Shown here piece by piece: positions 41,538 through 50,620 of a stretch of DNA of 64,000 nucleotides. The position numbers and the translations under genes are program-made. This DNA is from Collinsella sp. AF25-2LB. GTDB lineage: Bacteria; Actinomycetota; Coriobacteriia; Coriobacteriales; Coriobacteriaceae. The notes below the pieces were generated by a model, which had not been told where the DNA came from, made no database searches, and saw only the letters and a program-made list of their open reading frames with translations. The DNA lies in contig NZ_QRUF01000005.1 of NCBI RefSeq assembly GCF_003458415.1, forward strand, positions 30,236 through 94,235. The letters run 5' to 3'. Within the stretch, counting starts at the first letter, position 1. Every line of letters starts with the position of its first letter.

Positions 41538-44132
41538 TTACTTGTCGGAGGCTACTTTCTTGGTAGTCGACTTCTTCGCGGTCGTCTTCTTGGCGGCAGT
41601 GGCTTTCTTAGCCGTCGTCTTCTTGGCCGCCGTCGTCTTCTTGGCCGTGCTCGCCTTAGTCGTGGTCTTGCGGCCGCGGGCGGGCTTCTTCTCCTTGGTC
41701 GGGCAGTCCATGTTGACGCAGATACGCCACGGGCCGCGCGCCGTGTTGACCACCACGATGGGGGCGCCGCACTCGGGGCAGGTCTCACCCGTCGCCTCGA
41801 GCTTACCGCGCGCCGGCAGAGGATAGCTCACGCCGCAGTCATCGTAGTTGGTGCAGCGGATAAAGCGCTTGCCGCTCTTCTCACTCTTGTGCGCGATCAG
41901 GTCGCCATGACGTCCGGCCTCGGCACACACCTTGCACTCGCCCACCTTAAGGTCGGGCTCGTAGTTGGTGGGGCACGTGGGGTTCACGCAGATCTCGAAA
42001 GCCTTCTGACGGAACGGCTGGCATTTAATGCGCGGCGCGCCGCACTCGGGGCACACGGCCGCCTCGCCCTCGAGCGGACTCACCTTGACGCCGCTCGGCA
42101 CCGGATAGGTCACATCGCAGTCGGGCCAGCCCATGCAGCCAATGAAGCTGCCACGGGTCTTGGCGCTCGTCTTCATAACCAGGTCCTTGCCGCACTTGGG
42201 GCAAGCTCCCACGCGCGCATCGGCCGTGACGGCGTCGCTGATGGCGTCGCCCAGCTCCTGCGTGTGCTTGAGCAGCTCGTCGAGCACGCCAGCCAGCAGC
42301 GCGCGCGAGTGCATCACGACATGCTCTTCGGTATCCTCGCCGCGCTCCACACGGGTCATGTCGCCGTCGAGCTCGCTGGTCATATCGGGGCTCGTGATGC
42401 GCGGGGCAAACTGCGACAGCGCATCGATGATGGCGATACCCAGCTGGCTCGGCTCAACGGGATCATTTTTGAGATAGCGCACGGCGTACAGGCGCTCGAT
42501 GATGCTCGCGCGCGTGGACTTGGTGCCCAGGCCGCGCTTCTCCATCTCCTGCACGAGCTTGCCCTGGCTGTAGCGTGCGGGCGGCTCGGTCTGCTTGGCC
42601 TCGAGCTTAATGTCGAACACGTCGACCGCATCGCCCTGCTCCAGCGGCGGCATCTGCTCGTCGCGCTTGAGTCCATACGGATACGCCTCACGGAAACCCG
42701 GGGTCACGAGCACATCGCCCGAAGCCACGAACGGCTCACCATTGACGTCGAGCTCGAGCTTGGTGTTCTCGATGGTCGCGGGACCCATGAGCGTTGCCAG
42801 GAAGCGACGGGCGATGAGGTCGTAGAGCTTGCGCTGGCCACCGTCGAGCGCGGACGGATCGCCCTCGCCCGTGGGATAGATAGGCGGGTGGTCGGTGGTT
42901 TCGACTTTGCCGCGCGTGGGCTTCATGGGGCCGGCGAGCACCTTTTTGCACACGGGCGCCAGCGCCGGGTTGATCTTTGCAAGGTCGCTCACCACGGCGC
43001 CCAGATCGAGCGTCGCAGGGTACACGGTATTGTCGACACGCGGGTAGCTGATGAGACCGGCCATGTAGAGGGACTCGGCGATGCGCATGGTACGCGCAGG
43101 TGAGATGCCCTCGGCTGCGGCGGCAGCCTGCAGCGAGGTGGTCGCAAACGGCGTGGGCGGCTGCTGCTTGCGCGAACGCTTGGTCACCGCGGCGACGGTT
43201 GCCGTCGCAACGCCGTCAACGTGGCCGTACGCCGCCTCAGCAGCATCCTTGTCGGTAAAGCGCGCCGTCTTGTGCGCAATCTTAAAGCGGTCGTCCTCGG
43301 CAGCACCCTGTGCGGCGCCCATGCCGCGGATCTGCCAATAGTCCTCGGGCACAAACGCCATGCGCTCGCGCTCGCGCTCGACCACCAGGGCAAGCGTCGG
43401 CGTCTGCACACGGCCGGCAGAGCGCACGTTACCAAAGCCGCCAAACTTGGCGAGCGTCAGGTAGCGCGTGAGCACCGCACCCCAAATGAGGTCGATGTGC
43501 TGGCGGCTCTCGCCGGCGTCGGCCAGATTCTGGTCGAGCGAGACGAGATTATCGAAGGCCTGCGTGATCTCGGCCTTGGTAAACGAAGAATACTGGGCGC
43601 GGGCGACCGGCAGGTCGGGCGCAACCTCGCGCACCTTGTTGAGGGCGTCCGAACCGATCAGCTCGCCCTCGCGATCGAAGTCCGTGGCGATGATGACACT
43701 GTCGGACTTCTTGGCGAGGTTCTTGAGCGAACGAATGAGTTCCTTCTCGGCCGGTAGCTTAATGACGGGCGCCCAGGTGAGGTAAGGCAGGCTCTCGAGT
43801 TTCCAGCCCTTGATTGAGATGCCATCGGCAAGAAACGGCTTGCGCTTGGTGTCGTAGGGCGGACGCGCCAGGCCATCGGGTATGTCGGCCGGCAGCATCT
43901 CGCCGTCCTCGGTGACCGAATACCAGCCCAGCTTTTTATCGAACAGCACGCTGTCGCAAAAATCGGGCGCTAGGATGTGACCGGCAAGGCCGATGGTCAC
44001 GCACTCCTCGCCCTTCCACTCAAAACGGTAGATGGCGGTGTTGTACACCTTGTCCTTTTTGGGCTTGCCCGTGGACAGACGCTCGGCAATCTGACGCGCG
44101 GCGTCGTTTTTCTCGGCGATGATGAGCTTCAA
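41538..44132 (-). CDS. topA: DNA topoisomerase I, archaeal-like type IA, with zinc ribbons
   Basis: An 864-residue enzyme that relaxes negative supercoils. It starts MKLIIAEKNDAARQIAERLS, an archaeal-type Toprim start, with IIATDFDREGELIGSDAL as the metal-binding Toprim motif. The catalytic Tyr lies in GLISYPRVDN near residue 370 (most members have Thr where this has Val). GKLVQEMEKRGLGTKSTRAS is also conserved. After residue 640 come three to four zinc ribbons (CPKCGKDL, CPECGAPR, CKVCAEAG, CPECGAPI). The last 50 residues are repeats of KKTTAKKA type, a basic tail like those of mycobacterial TopoI. It could be a second topoisomerase; no classical bacterial topA is seen here. Confidence 0.9.
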   Translation of the reverse strand: MKLIIAEKNDAARQIAERLSTGKPKKDKVYNTAIYRFEWKGEECVTIGLAGHILAPDFCDSVLFDKKLGWYSVTEDGEMLPADIPDGLARPPYDTKRKPFLADGISIKGWKLESLPYLTWAPVIKLPAEKELIRSLKNLAKKSDSVIIATDFDREGELIGSDALNKVREVAPDLPVARAQYSSFTKAEITQAFDNLVSLDQNLADAGESRQHIDLIWGAVLTRYLTLAKFGGFGNVRSAGRVQTPTLALVVERERERMAFVPEDYWQIRGMGAAQGAAEDDRFKIAHKTARFTDKDAAEAAYGHVDGVATATVAAVTKRSRKQQPPTPFATTSLQAAAAAEGISPARTMRIAESLYMAGLISYPRVDNTVYPATLDLGAVVSDLAKINPALAPVCKKVLAGPMKPTRGKVETTDHPPIYPTGEGDPSALDGGQRKLYDLIARRFLATLMGPATIENTKLELDVNGEPFVASGDVLVTPGFREAYPYGLKRDEQMPPLEQGDAVDVFDIKLEAKQTEPPARYSQGKLVQEMEKRGLGTKSTRASIIERLYAVRYLKNDPVEPSQLGIAIIDALSQFAPRITSPDMTSELDGDMTRVERGEDTEEHVVMHSRALLAGVLDELLKHTQELGDAISDAVTADARVGACPKCGKDLVMKTSAKTRGSFIGCMGWPDCDVTYPVPSGVKVSPLEGEAAVCPECGAPRIKCQPFRQKAFEICVNPTCPTNYEPDLKVGECKVCAEAGRHGDLIAHKSEKSGKRFIRCTNYDDCGVSYPLPARGKLEATGETCPECGAPIVVVNTARGPWRICVNMDCPTKEKKPARGRKTTTKASTAKKTTAAKKTTAKKATAAKKTTAKKSTTKKVASDK

Positions 44133-44186
44133 AAGAGGCTCCTATCTCGTATCTCTGCGGCTACGCCCGCCCGTATGGCGGCCGAC

Positions 44187-44870
44187 TTACGCCCTTGCTT
44201 GCTCAATCTGCCCGATGAGCCAATCGCACCAGGCATCCATGCCCTCGCCCTTGTGCGCGCTCACGGCAAACCGCGGCGCCTGCGGATTGAGGCCATCGAG
44301 TGTCTTAGTATACCTATCCATGTCAAAATCGAAAGCCGGGGCCACATCGACCTTGTTGAGCAGCTGCGCGCCGGCGTGCTGAAAGATGCCCGGGTACTTG
44401 ATGGGCTTGTCGTCGCCCTCGGGCACCGAGAGAATCATGATGGACAGGTTTTCGCCCAGGTCAAAGTCGACTGGGCAGACCAGGTTACCCACGTTTTCGA
44501 TAAAGATGACGTCGATGTTTTCCAGACCCACGGCCTGGTCGAACGCGTCAACGGCCTCCATGATCATGTTGCCCTCGAGGTGGCACAGGCCGCCCGTGTT
44601 GATCTGGATGGCAGGCATGCCGGCTTCCTTCATGGTGATGGCGTCGACGTCCGAGGCGATATCGCCTTCGATGACGGCGCAGCGCAAGCCGGCCTTGTCG
44701 CGCAGGCGCTCGTTGGTGCCCAGAATCGTTGTTGTCTTACCCGAGCCGGGGCTCGACAAGACGTTGATCACGTAGGTGTTTGTCTCATTAAATCGCTGAC
44801 GCAGCTGATCTGCCAGGCGCTCGTTGCGCGACAGGATCGGCGACGCGATATCAATCGTTTTCTCGGCCAT
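44187..44870 (-). CDS. hypB: Hydrogenase nickel incorporation GTPase HypB
   Basis: A 227-residue GTPase. INVLSSPGSGKTTTILGTNE is the P-loop. GGLCHLEGNMIMEAVDAF has the conserved Cys-His metal site, and IENVGNLVCPVDFDLGEN and LLNKVDVAP complete the G-domain. There is no His-rich N-terminal nickel store. With HypA it puts nickel into [NiFe] hydrogenase. No hydrogenase genes are in the window. Confidence 0.95.
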   Translation of the reverse strand: MAEKTIDIASPILSRNERLADQLRQRFNETNTYVINVLSSPGSGKTTTILGTNERLRDKAGLRCAVIEGDIASDVDAITMKEAGMPAIQINTGGLCHLEGNMIMEAVDAFDQAVGLENIDVIFIENVGNLVCPVDFDLGENLSIMILSVPEGDDKPIKYPGIFQHAGAQLLNKVDVAPAFDFDMDRYTKTLDGLNPQAPRFAVSAHKGEGMDAWCDWLIGQIEQARA

Positions 44871-44924
44871 ACTCGGCGCTCCTTACTTCTACCATTTATA
44901 CCCCGTCCCCAGGTTGCTGGCGGG

Positions 44925-45281
44925 CTAATCGTCGGGGGTCTCGATCTCGATACTTGCGATGTCGAGTTCGCGGCCGTGCAGCAGACGCACGTTGGAGCCG
45001 CCACACTGGGGACAGCGACAATGGAAACGGTCGTGATCAAAGACCTCGCCGCAGTCCAGGCACTCGCTTTGTGGATGGACCTCCTCCACGGCAAGCTCGC
45101 AGCCGCGCGTGAGCGGGTCCTCGTCGCGAAACGTCTCCCAGGCAAAGTCGAGCGCCTCGCGCACGACCTCGGTCATATCCCCGATACGCAGCGTTACCAA
45201 AACGGCGCGCGAGGCCCCCGCCCCACGCGCCGCGCGAATCACTGTATCGAGTATGCCGTTGACAATGCCAACCTCGTGCAT
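44925..45281 (-). CDS. hypA: Hydrogenase nickel incorporation protein HypA
   Basis: A 118-residue protein starting MHEVGIVNGILDTVIRAA; the MHE start is the nickel site. The zinc site is in CLDCGEVFDHDRFHCRCPQC. HypA delivers nickel to hydrogenase large subunits with HypB, which is 54 bases downstream in the same direction. It follows tatC by 6 bases, so the Tat and Hyp genes are likely one transcript. Confidence 0.95.
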   Translation of the reverse strand: MHEVGIVNGILDTVIRAARGAGASRAVLVTLRIGDMTEVVREALDFAWETFRDEDPLTRGCELAVEEVHPQSECLDCGEVFDHDRFHCRCPQCGGSNVRLLHGRELDIASIEIETPDD

Positions 45282-45287
45282 ACCGAT

Positions 45288-46079
45288 TTACTCCTCGTCG
45301 TCCTCATCGTCCGAGAACAGGTCCAGACGACTCACAAACAGGCCCTCCTTGCCCTCGCGCGCGGTAATGACCACGCGAGCGATGGCGAGCGAAATCTCGT
45401 AGAGCGAGAGCAGGGCGCCATACATGAGCCCCAGCGTAACGGGCGAGCCGTCGGGCGTAATCACAGCCGAGCCCACAAGCAGGCCAACGTATACATAACG
45501 CCAGGCACTGCGGAAGGCCGCGTAGGACACGATGTGGAAGACGGACAGGTAGAAGATGATGAGCGGCAGCTCAAACGCCACGCCAAAGCCAATCATAAAG
45601 AGCAGCTCCATGTTGACGTAGTTCTCCAGATCGGGCAGCGCCGTAGCGACGGCCGAGGTCTCGCCGATGAGCCACTCAAAGCCCGCAGGAATGATGATGA
45701 AATAGCAGAAAATGGCGCCCAGGAAGAACAACACCGTCGAGGCGAGCACCGTGGGCACGACCCACTTGCGCTCGTTGGGGCGAAGCGCCGGCAGGAAAAA
45801 CGCCAGAATCTGCCAGATGATCATGGGCGTGCACATGACCACGGCCATCTTGATGGCCAGCGAGAAGCGCAAGCCAAAGCCGCCGAGCGTGGTAGTGATG
45901 TAGAACTTACCGTCCGGCACAAAGGAGCGGATGGGATCTTCCAGGATGTCGAGCACTACAGGCGTGGCGAAATACAGCACGATAGCGGCGGCAAACACCG
46001 ACACGACCACGATGGTCAGGCGGCGACGGAGTTCCCCCAGGTGATCGAAAAGCGGCATTCGCGCAGGTCCGATAGGCAT
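45288..46079 (-). CDS. tatC: Twin-arginine translocase subunit TatC
   Basis: A 263-residue membrane protein with six helices. It starts near MPLFDHLGELRRRLTIVVVS with the conserved HLxELRxR motif. FSLAIKMAVVMCTPMIIWQI, FELPLIIFYLSVFHIVSYAA and the late VITPDGSPVTLGLM (P-D pair) are typical. The C-terminal tail is acidic. TatC binds twin-arginine signals. The linked hyp genes suggest that folded hydrogenase subunits are among its cargo. Confidence 0.95.
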   Translation of the reverse strand: MPIGPARMPLFDHLGELRRRLTIVVVSVFAAAIVLYFATPVVLDILEDPIRSFVPDGKFYITTTLGGFGLRFSLAIKMAVVMCTPMIIWQILAFFLPALRPNERKWVVPTVLASTVLFFLGAIFCYFIIIPAGFEWLIGETSAVATALPDLENYVNMELLFMIGFGVAFELPLIIFYLSVFHIVSYAAFRSAWRYVYVGLLVGSAVITPDGSPVTLGLMYGALLSLYEISLAIARVVITAREGKEGLFVSRLDLFSDDEDDEE

Positions 46080-46666
46080 TACTCATCGCCTCCCTTCGGG
46101 GCGTCGGCGGCAGCAGCGTCGTCCTCGCCCTCGAGCTCGCGAGCGAGCTGGTCGACGACGGCCTTGCGCTTACGGGGACGACGGGCGTAGAGGTCAGCCG
46201 TCGTGGGCTCTGCCGGCTCGGGCTTGGGCTCCGGCTCTGCAGCTGGCTCGGGTTCGACGGCGGCAGCAGCAGGCTCGGCCTTGGCGGGCTCGGCGCTCTC
46301 GGCCTCATCAGCAGCGCCTTCGCCCTCGGTGGCACCCTCGCTCGCAGCCTTCTCGGCGGCAAGGCGGGCACGGCGCTCGGCAAAGGTCTCCTTCTTTGCG
46401 GGTGCAGCCGTCCCGGCGGCATCCTCGTCCGCATCGGAATCGTCATCGACGACAGCCTTCTTGGGCTTGACCGGAGCCGACGCGGCCTCGCTTACCGGAT
46501 CGATGATCTCGGACTGAACAACGGCCGTCATCTTTTCCTGCGTCTCGCGGAACTGACGGATGGCACGGCCGATCGTGCGGCCCATCTGCGGGAGCTTATC
46601 CGGGCCAAACAGCAAAAAGCCGAAGACCACGATGATCGCGAGCTCACCCTCTCCAATACCAAACAC
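46079..46666 (-). CDS. tatA: Twin-arginine translocase subunit TatA/TatB
   Basis: A 195-residue protein. I chose the GTG at 46666 (read VFGIGEGELAIIVVFGFLLF) because GGAGG is 5 bases upstream. The short membrane helix, FGPDKLPQMGRTIGRAIRQF and RETQEKMT are typical of TatA/TatB. The remaining 130 residues are Glu/Ala/Pro-rich with KPKKAVVDDD and a basic end. The long tail fits TatB more than TatA, but no second small Tat gene is near, so it may serve as both. It overlaps tatC by one base. Confidence 0.88.
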   Translation of the reverse strand: MFGIGEGELAIIVVFGFLLFGPDKLPQMGRTIGRAIRQFRETQEKMTAVVQSEIIDPVSEAASAPVKPKKAVVDDDSDADEDAAGTAAPAKKETFAERRARLAAEKAASEGATEGEGAADEAESAEPAKAEPAAAAVEPEPAAEPEPKPEPAEPTTADLYARRPRKRKAVVDQLARELEGEDDAAAADAPKGGDE

Positions 46667-46819
46667 ACATACCTCCAAGGCTCGATGTGAGTCGAGCCCG
46701 CACCGCGCCATTCGGCCGGAACTCGTCTATTCATTCGGTCAAGTATAGCGCCCGGACGCCAAAACGTCCGAGCGCATCACAAACATATGCCAAACGGCAC
46801 GCCCTTTTGGGGGCAAAGA

Positions 46820-47134
46820 TTATGCCGCCGTGATCGAAATCTCCTGGTCGACGCCCAGCAGCTGAACCACGCGCATCACCTGGGGCTGCACATTAGTGCA
46901 GCTAAAGCGCTTACCGTGGTCGACCGCGTGGTGCGCGGCGCCCACGAGCACGCCAATGCCCGTCGAATCGATGTAGCTCACCTGGGCAAAATCGAGCTCA
47001 ACGGCCTCAGTGGGCTGCTCGAGCGCCAGGTCAATGGCATTGCGCAGGCTATCGGCGTTAGAGATATCGATCTCGCCGGTCACCTTAATGGTGTAGATCT
47101 CCGGTGTGGGGTTGGTGGAAATACCCAAATCCAT
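46820..47134 (-). CDS. STAS-domain anti-sigma factor antagonist
   Basis: A 104-residue single STAS domain: YTIKVTGEIDISNADSLRNA, then ELDFAQVSYIDSTGIGVLVG with the Ser that a partner kinase phosphorylates, and HAVDHGKRFSCTNVQPQVMR. Members of this type (SpoIIAA/RsbV) bind an anti-sigma kinase. No kinase or sigma gene lies next to it, so the partner is elsewhere. Confidence 0.92.
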   Translation of the reverse strand: MDLGISTNPTPEIYTIKVTGEIDISNADSLRNAIDLALEQPTEAVELDFAQVSYIDSTGIGVLVGAAHHAVDHGKRFSCTNVQPQVMRVVQLLGVDQEISITAA

Positions 47135-47200
47135 GTATACGCTCCTTTACGTATCGAAAATGCGGATAGTACTGGGCGCGGACTTGCGGGGCCCTAGGCG

Positions 47201-48505
47201 TTAGGCGCGCTCGGCACGAGCGAGCTCGGCAGCGACGAGCTTGACGGCCAGCACCAGTACGTCGAGTGCTGCCTCCAGGTCCTCGACCGTGGGATAGCTC
47301 GGCGCGATGCGGATGTTGGTGTCGCGCGGATCCTTGCCATAAGGCCAGGTAGCACCAGCCGGCGTGAGCTTGACGCCCAGGTCGGCACAAAGCGCTGCGA
47401 CCTTTTGGGCCGAGCCCTCGGGACCATCAAAGCTCACAAAGTAGCCGCCGCGGGGATGCGTCCAAGTGGCGCAGCCCGTGTCGCCCAGGCCCTCGGTGAG
47501 CTTGCGCTCGACGGCCTCAAAGCGTGGGCGCAAGAACTCGGCATGCTTTTTCATGTGCTCCTTGACCGCCTCGATGGTGGGAAGGAAGCGCACGTGACGC
47601 AGCTGGTTGAGCTTGTCGGCGCTGATAAGGCCGGCCTTCAGACGCTTGGAGAACTCCGCGATAACCGCGGGGCTCGCACCGATAAAGCCGATGCCGGCGC
47701 CCGGGAAGGTGATCTTGGACGTCGAGGCAAAGGCCACCACGCGGTCCTCGGTGCCCGCCGCGCGAGCGAGGTCAAAGATGTTTGCGAGCTCGTCGGTCTC
47801 GTCGTACAGGTCGTGCACGCAGTAGGCGTTGTCCCAGAAGATGCGGAAATCGGGCGCGGCCGTGGGCATCTCGACCAGGCAACGCACGGTGTCCTCGCTA
47901 AAGGTGATGCCCGTGGGGTTGGAATACTTGGGCACGCACCAGATACCCTTGATGGAATCGTCGGCGGCAACGAGGCGCTCGATCTCGTCCATGTCGGGGC
48001 CATTATCGGTCATCGCGACGGGGACATTCTCGATACCCAGGTCGGCGGTGATGCCAAAGTGACGGTCGTAGCCGGGAACAGGGCACAGGAACTTGACTTT
48101 CTTGCCGTCGTGCGCGGCCTCGTAAGCCTCCCAAGGCTCGCTGCCGCACGAACCGCAGCGCCAAAACATGCCGGCGATATCGTGCTCGATCAGAAGGCTC
48201 GACGAACCCAGTACGAGCGTCTGCTCGGCAGGGCAACCCAGGAACTCCCCCGCCAGCTTGCGTGCCGAGGGAATGCCCTCAAAGCAACCGTAGTTTGAGC
48301 AGTCGACGTTGCCGTCGTGCAGATCGGCATCGGCATTGAGGATATCGAGCATGGGTCGAGAGATGTCCACCTGGGAGGGCGACGGCTTGCCGCGGGCCAT
48401 GTCGAGCGCCAGGCCCTTGGCCTTGACCTCGGCGACCTCGGCTTTTAGTGCCTCGATGGCGGCATCGAGTTCGGTGGTTTCCATCTTCTGGTAGATCGTC
48501 TGCAT
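47201..48505 (-). CDS. Aspartate aminotransferase, class Ic
   Basis: A 434-residue PLP enzyme. ALDMARGKPSPSQVDISRPM, NYGCFEGIPSARKLAGEFLG, VLGSSSLLIEHDI and FASTSKITFPGAGIGFIGAS (with the PLP Lys in STSK) match the actinobacterial class Ic aspartate aminotransferases. THPRGGYFVSFDGPEGS and NIRIAPSYPT hold the Arg of the carboxylate site. It moves an amino group between aspartate and 2-oxoglutarate. Confidence 0.92.
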   Translation of the reverse strand: MQTIYQKMETTELDAAIEALKAEVAEVKAKGLALDMARGKPSPSQVDISRPMLDILNADADLHDGNVDCSNYGCFEGIPSARKLAGEFLGCPAEQTLVLGSSSLLIEHDIAGMFWRCGSCGSEPWEAYEAAHDGKKVKFLCPVPGYDRHFGITADLGIENVPVAMTDNGPDMDEIERLVAADDSIKGIWCVPKYSNPTGITFSEDTVRCLVEMPTAAPDFRIFWDNAYCVHDLYDETDELANIFDLARAAGTEDRVVAFASTSKITFPGAGIGFIGASPAVIAEFSKRLKAGLISADKLNQLRHVRFLPTIEAVKEHMKKHAEFLRPRFEAVERKLTEGLGDTGCATWTHPRGGYFVSFDGPEGSAQKVAALCADLGVKLTPAGATWPYGKDPRDTNIRIAPSYPTVEDLEAALDVLVLAVKLVAAELARAERA

Positions 48506-48654
48506 GGGTGCGACCTTTCGCGAAGCGGGACGTTGCAGTTCGTCTAAGTATAGACCGCCACCGCCGCAACGGCATGAAGCCGTGATAGATTAAGTTCATC
48601 GCAATGAATTATGAATCGCCGCGCATGCCGGCGTGGGGCGCCCAAGGAGGCACT

Positions 48655-48909
48655 ATGGAATACGGATCGTTCCAGGCCGAGGAATTCGGCGACCTGCAGC
48701 GCCTGGTCGACGGACTGTTTTACGACCGCCGCGCCATCGACCGCCTGGATCTCATCGTACAGGCCGAGATCTTGGACCTGGCGCCCGATCTCATGGAAAT
48801 CGTGAACCTATTGCCGCCCGGCTACTACGACCGCCAATCGCTTTGCGACCAGCTCAACTCCGCCCTTGCCGCCCACGGCTGGGGCGCCGTCTACGGAACG
48901 GTGGAATAA
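48655..48909 (+). CDS. Small conserved-looking acidic protein
   Basis: An 84-residue protein; AAGGAGG lies 4 bases before the ATG at 48655. It is acidic and mostly helical: MEYGSFQAEEFGDLQRLVDG, LDLIVQAEILDLAPDLMEIV, NLLPPGYYDRQSLCDQLNSA. No motif I know. It is divergent from the aminotransferase and ends before a two-way terminator. Confidence 0.7.
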   Translation: MEYGSFQAEEFGDLQRLVDGLFYDRRAIDRLDLIVQAEILDLAPDLMEIVNLLPPGYYDRQSLCDQLNSALAAHGWGAVYGTVE

Positions 48910-48940
48910 ACCTAGTCGTTTAAGAACGTCCCCAATGACT

Positions 48941-48980
48941 AAAACGCCGCTTGTGATGGTGTTCACAGGCGGCGTTTTCA
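48941..48980. terminator. Two-way terminator
   Basis: AAAACGCCGC (with TGTGA) at 48941-48956 pairs with TCACA-GGCGGCGTTTT at 48963-48978. Confidence 0.85.
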
Positions 48981-48995
48981 AACTTGTATGTGCTT

Positions 48996-50354
48996 TTACT
49001 TGTCTTTGGGCGCGGGGTGTTTGCAGGCCACGCTCATGTAGATCATACCGAGCACGGCAGCGGTGACCGAACCGGCAAGGATGGCGGCCTTGGCAGCCAG
49101 AACCTCAAACTGGGCCGTCGGGAAGGCAAGGCCGCTGATGAGGATCGACATGGTGAAGCCGATGCCGCCCAGAATGCCCACACCGGCAATCATGTGCCAG
49201 TTAACGTTATGCGGCAGCTCGCAGACCCTAAACTTAACCAGGGCAAACGTCATGCCAAAGATGCCGATCGGCTTGCCCAGCAGCATGCCAAAGTACACGC
49301 CGAGCGTCACCGGGTCGGTGAGCAACGTGCTCATATCCACACCCACCAGGCGAACCTGTGCGTTCACGAACGCAAAGATCGGCAGAATCACAAAGTTGAC
49401 CGGCGTGGAGATCAGACGCTCCATGCGGATGAGCGGCGGGGTCACGCGGTGCATGACGCGCTCGACCCTGGTGGTCGAGACGGTAAAGTCATGCTGGCCC
49501 AAGATGTGCGCCTCGTCGTCGTAGCGGTCATCGAGCAGCGGCAGGCACTCGCCCAACCAATCAGTGAGGCTATCGAGCTTGACGCCGCACTTGGCCGGGA
49601 TGGTGAAGGCCAGGATGACGCCGGCAAGCGTAGCGTGCACGCCGCTCTTGAACATGCAGAACCACAGCAGCAGGCCCAGCACCGAGTACGGGGCAAGGCG
49701 GTAATGCTGCGTCCTGTTGAGCCACACGAGCGCGCAGGTCACAAGCGCGGCGGCGCCCAACCAAAACGGATTGGGGCTCTGACCGTAGAAGATGGCGATG
49801 GCGGCGATGGAGATGAGGTCGTCGGCAATGGCGAGCGTCGAGAAGAACACGCGCACGCCGTTGGGCACGCGGTTGCCCAAAAGCGATAGCACGCCCAGCG
49901 CAAAGGCAATATCGGTTGCCATGGGGATGGCCCAACCGTTGCGGGCGCCGGCATGGTTAAAGATCAGGTAGATGCAGGCGGGAACGACGACGCCGCCCAC
50001 GGCCGCCAGCATGGGAAGCATGGCCTGACGTGGATTCTTGAGCTCGCCGACCGTCATCTCGTGCTTAAGCTCAATGCCCACCAACAAAAAGAAAATCGCC
50101 ATGAGGAAGTCGTTGACGAAAAGCTCAACGGTAAGACCGGCCGTAAGGTTGCCCAGACCCACATACAGCGGGGTCTCCAAAAAGTGATGGATGGCCTCGT
50201 AGGCATCGGTATTGGCGCAAATGACGGCGGCGATGGCGGCGATGACCATAACCGCGGCGGAAATCGTGCCGTTCTCGGCGATGCGCTCCCAAATGTCGTG
50301 GCGTTCAAAGCGCTTGCGCTCACGGACGTTGAACAGCTGCTCGGTTGCTGCCAT
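48996..50354 (-). CDS. nhaA: Na+/H+ antiporter NhaA
   Basis: A 452-residue membrane protein with about 12 helices. FFLLVGIELKHEMTVGELKN, GWAIPMATDIAFALGVLSLL and FFSTLAIADDLISIAAIAIF (paired Asp for ion binding) are the signature parts of NhaA. GVHATLAGVILAFTIP and GILGGIGFTMSILISGLAF are also conserved. It exports sodium in exchange for protons. GGAG lies before the ATG, and it appears to be a single gene. Confidence 0.96.
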   Translation of the reverse strand: MAATEQLFNVRERKRFERHDIWERIAENGTISAAVMVIAAIAAVICANTDAYEAIHHFLETPLYVGLGNLTAGLTVELFVNDFLMAIFFLLVGIELKHEMTVGELKNPRQAMLPMLAAVGGVVVPACIYLIFNHAGARNGWAIPMATDIAFALGVLSLLGNRVPNGVRVFFSTLAIADDLISIAAIAIFYGQSPNPFWLGAAALVTCALVWLNRTQHYRLAPYSVLGLLLWFCMFKSGVHATLAGVILAFTIPAKCGVKLDSLTDWLGECLPLLDDRYDDEAHILGQHDFTVSTTRVERVMHRVTPPLIRMERLISTPVNFVILPIFAFVNAQVRLVGVDMSTLLTDPVTLGVYFGMLLGKPIGIFGMTFALVKFRVCELPHNVNWHMIAGVGILGGIGFTMSILISGLAFPTAQFEVLAAKAAILAGSVTAAVLGMIYMSVACKHPAPKDK

Positions 50355-50560
50355 GGGCGGCTCCTTTCACGGGAAAGCTCCCGTCTTAAAAAAGCACGGC
50401 CCGCCCAAGTGGCGGCGCCGCGCTCTAACGTATTACGCTTGCATCTAGCCTACCCTGCACGACAAGCACGCAGGCGTGGCCGAAAAGCGGAACCACAGGT
50501 TGAACATTATTTGCTCAACGGCACGGGCACGCCTGTCCAAGAGACGACGCGGCGCATGCA

Positions 50561-50601
50561 CAAAAAACGACCGGAGCGCGGGGCGTCCGCGATCCGGTCG
50601 T
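50561..50601 (-). terminator. Terminator of ppaC (minus strand)
   Basis: On the minus strand ACGACCGGA (50601-50593) pairs with TCCGGTCGT (50575-50567), then TTTTT. Confidence 0.9.
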
Positions 50602-50620
50602 GGCGTTCGGTCAACTAAAC

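Noticed and set aside
43977..46190. 737-residue open frame antisense to topA, hypB, hypA and tatC
   Set aside because: Same reason: it runs through four clear genes and resembles no protein.
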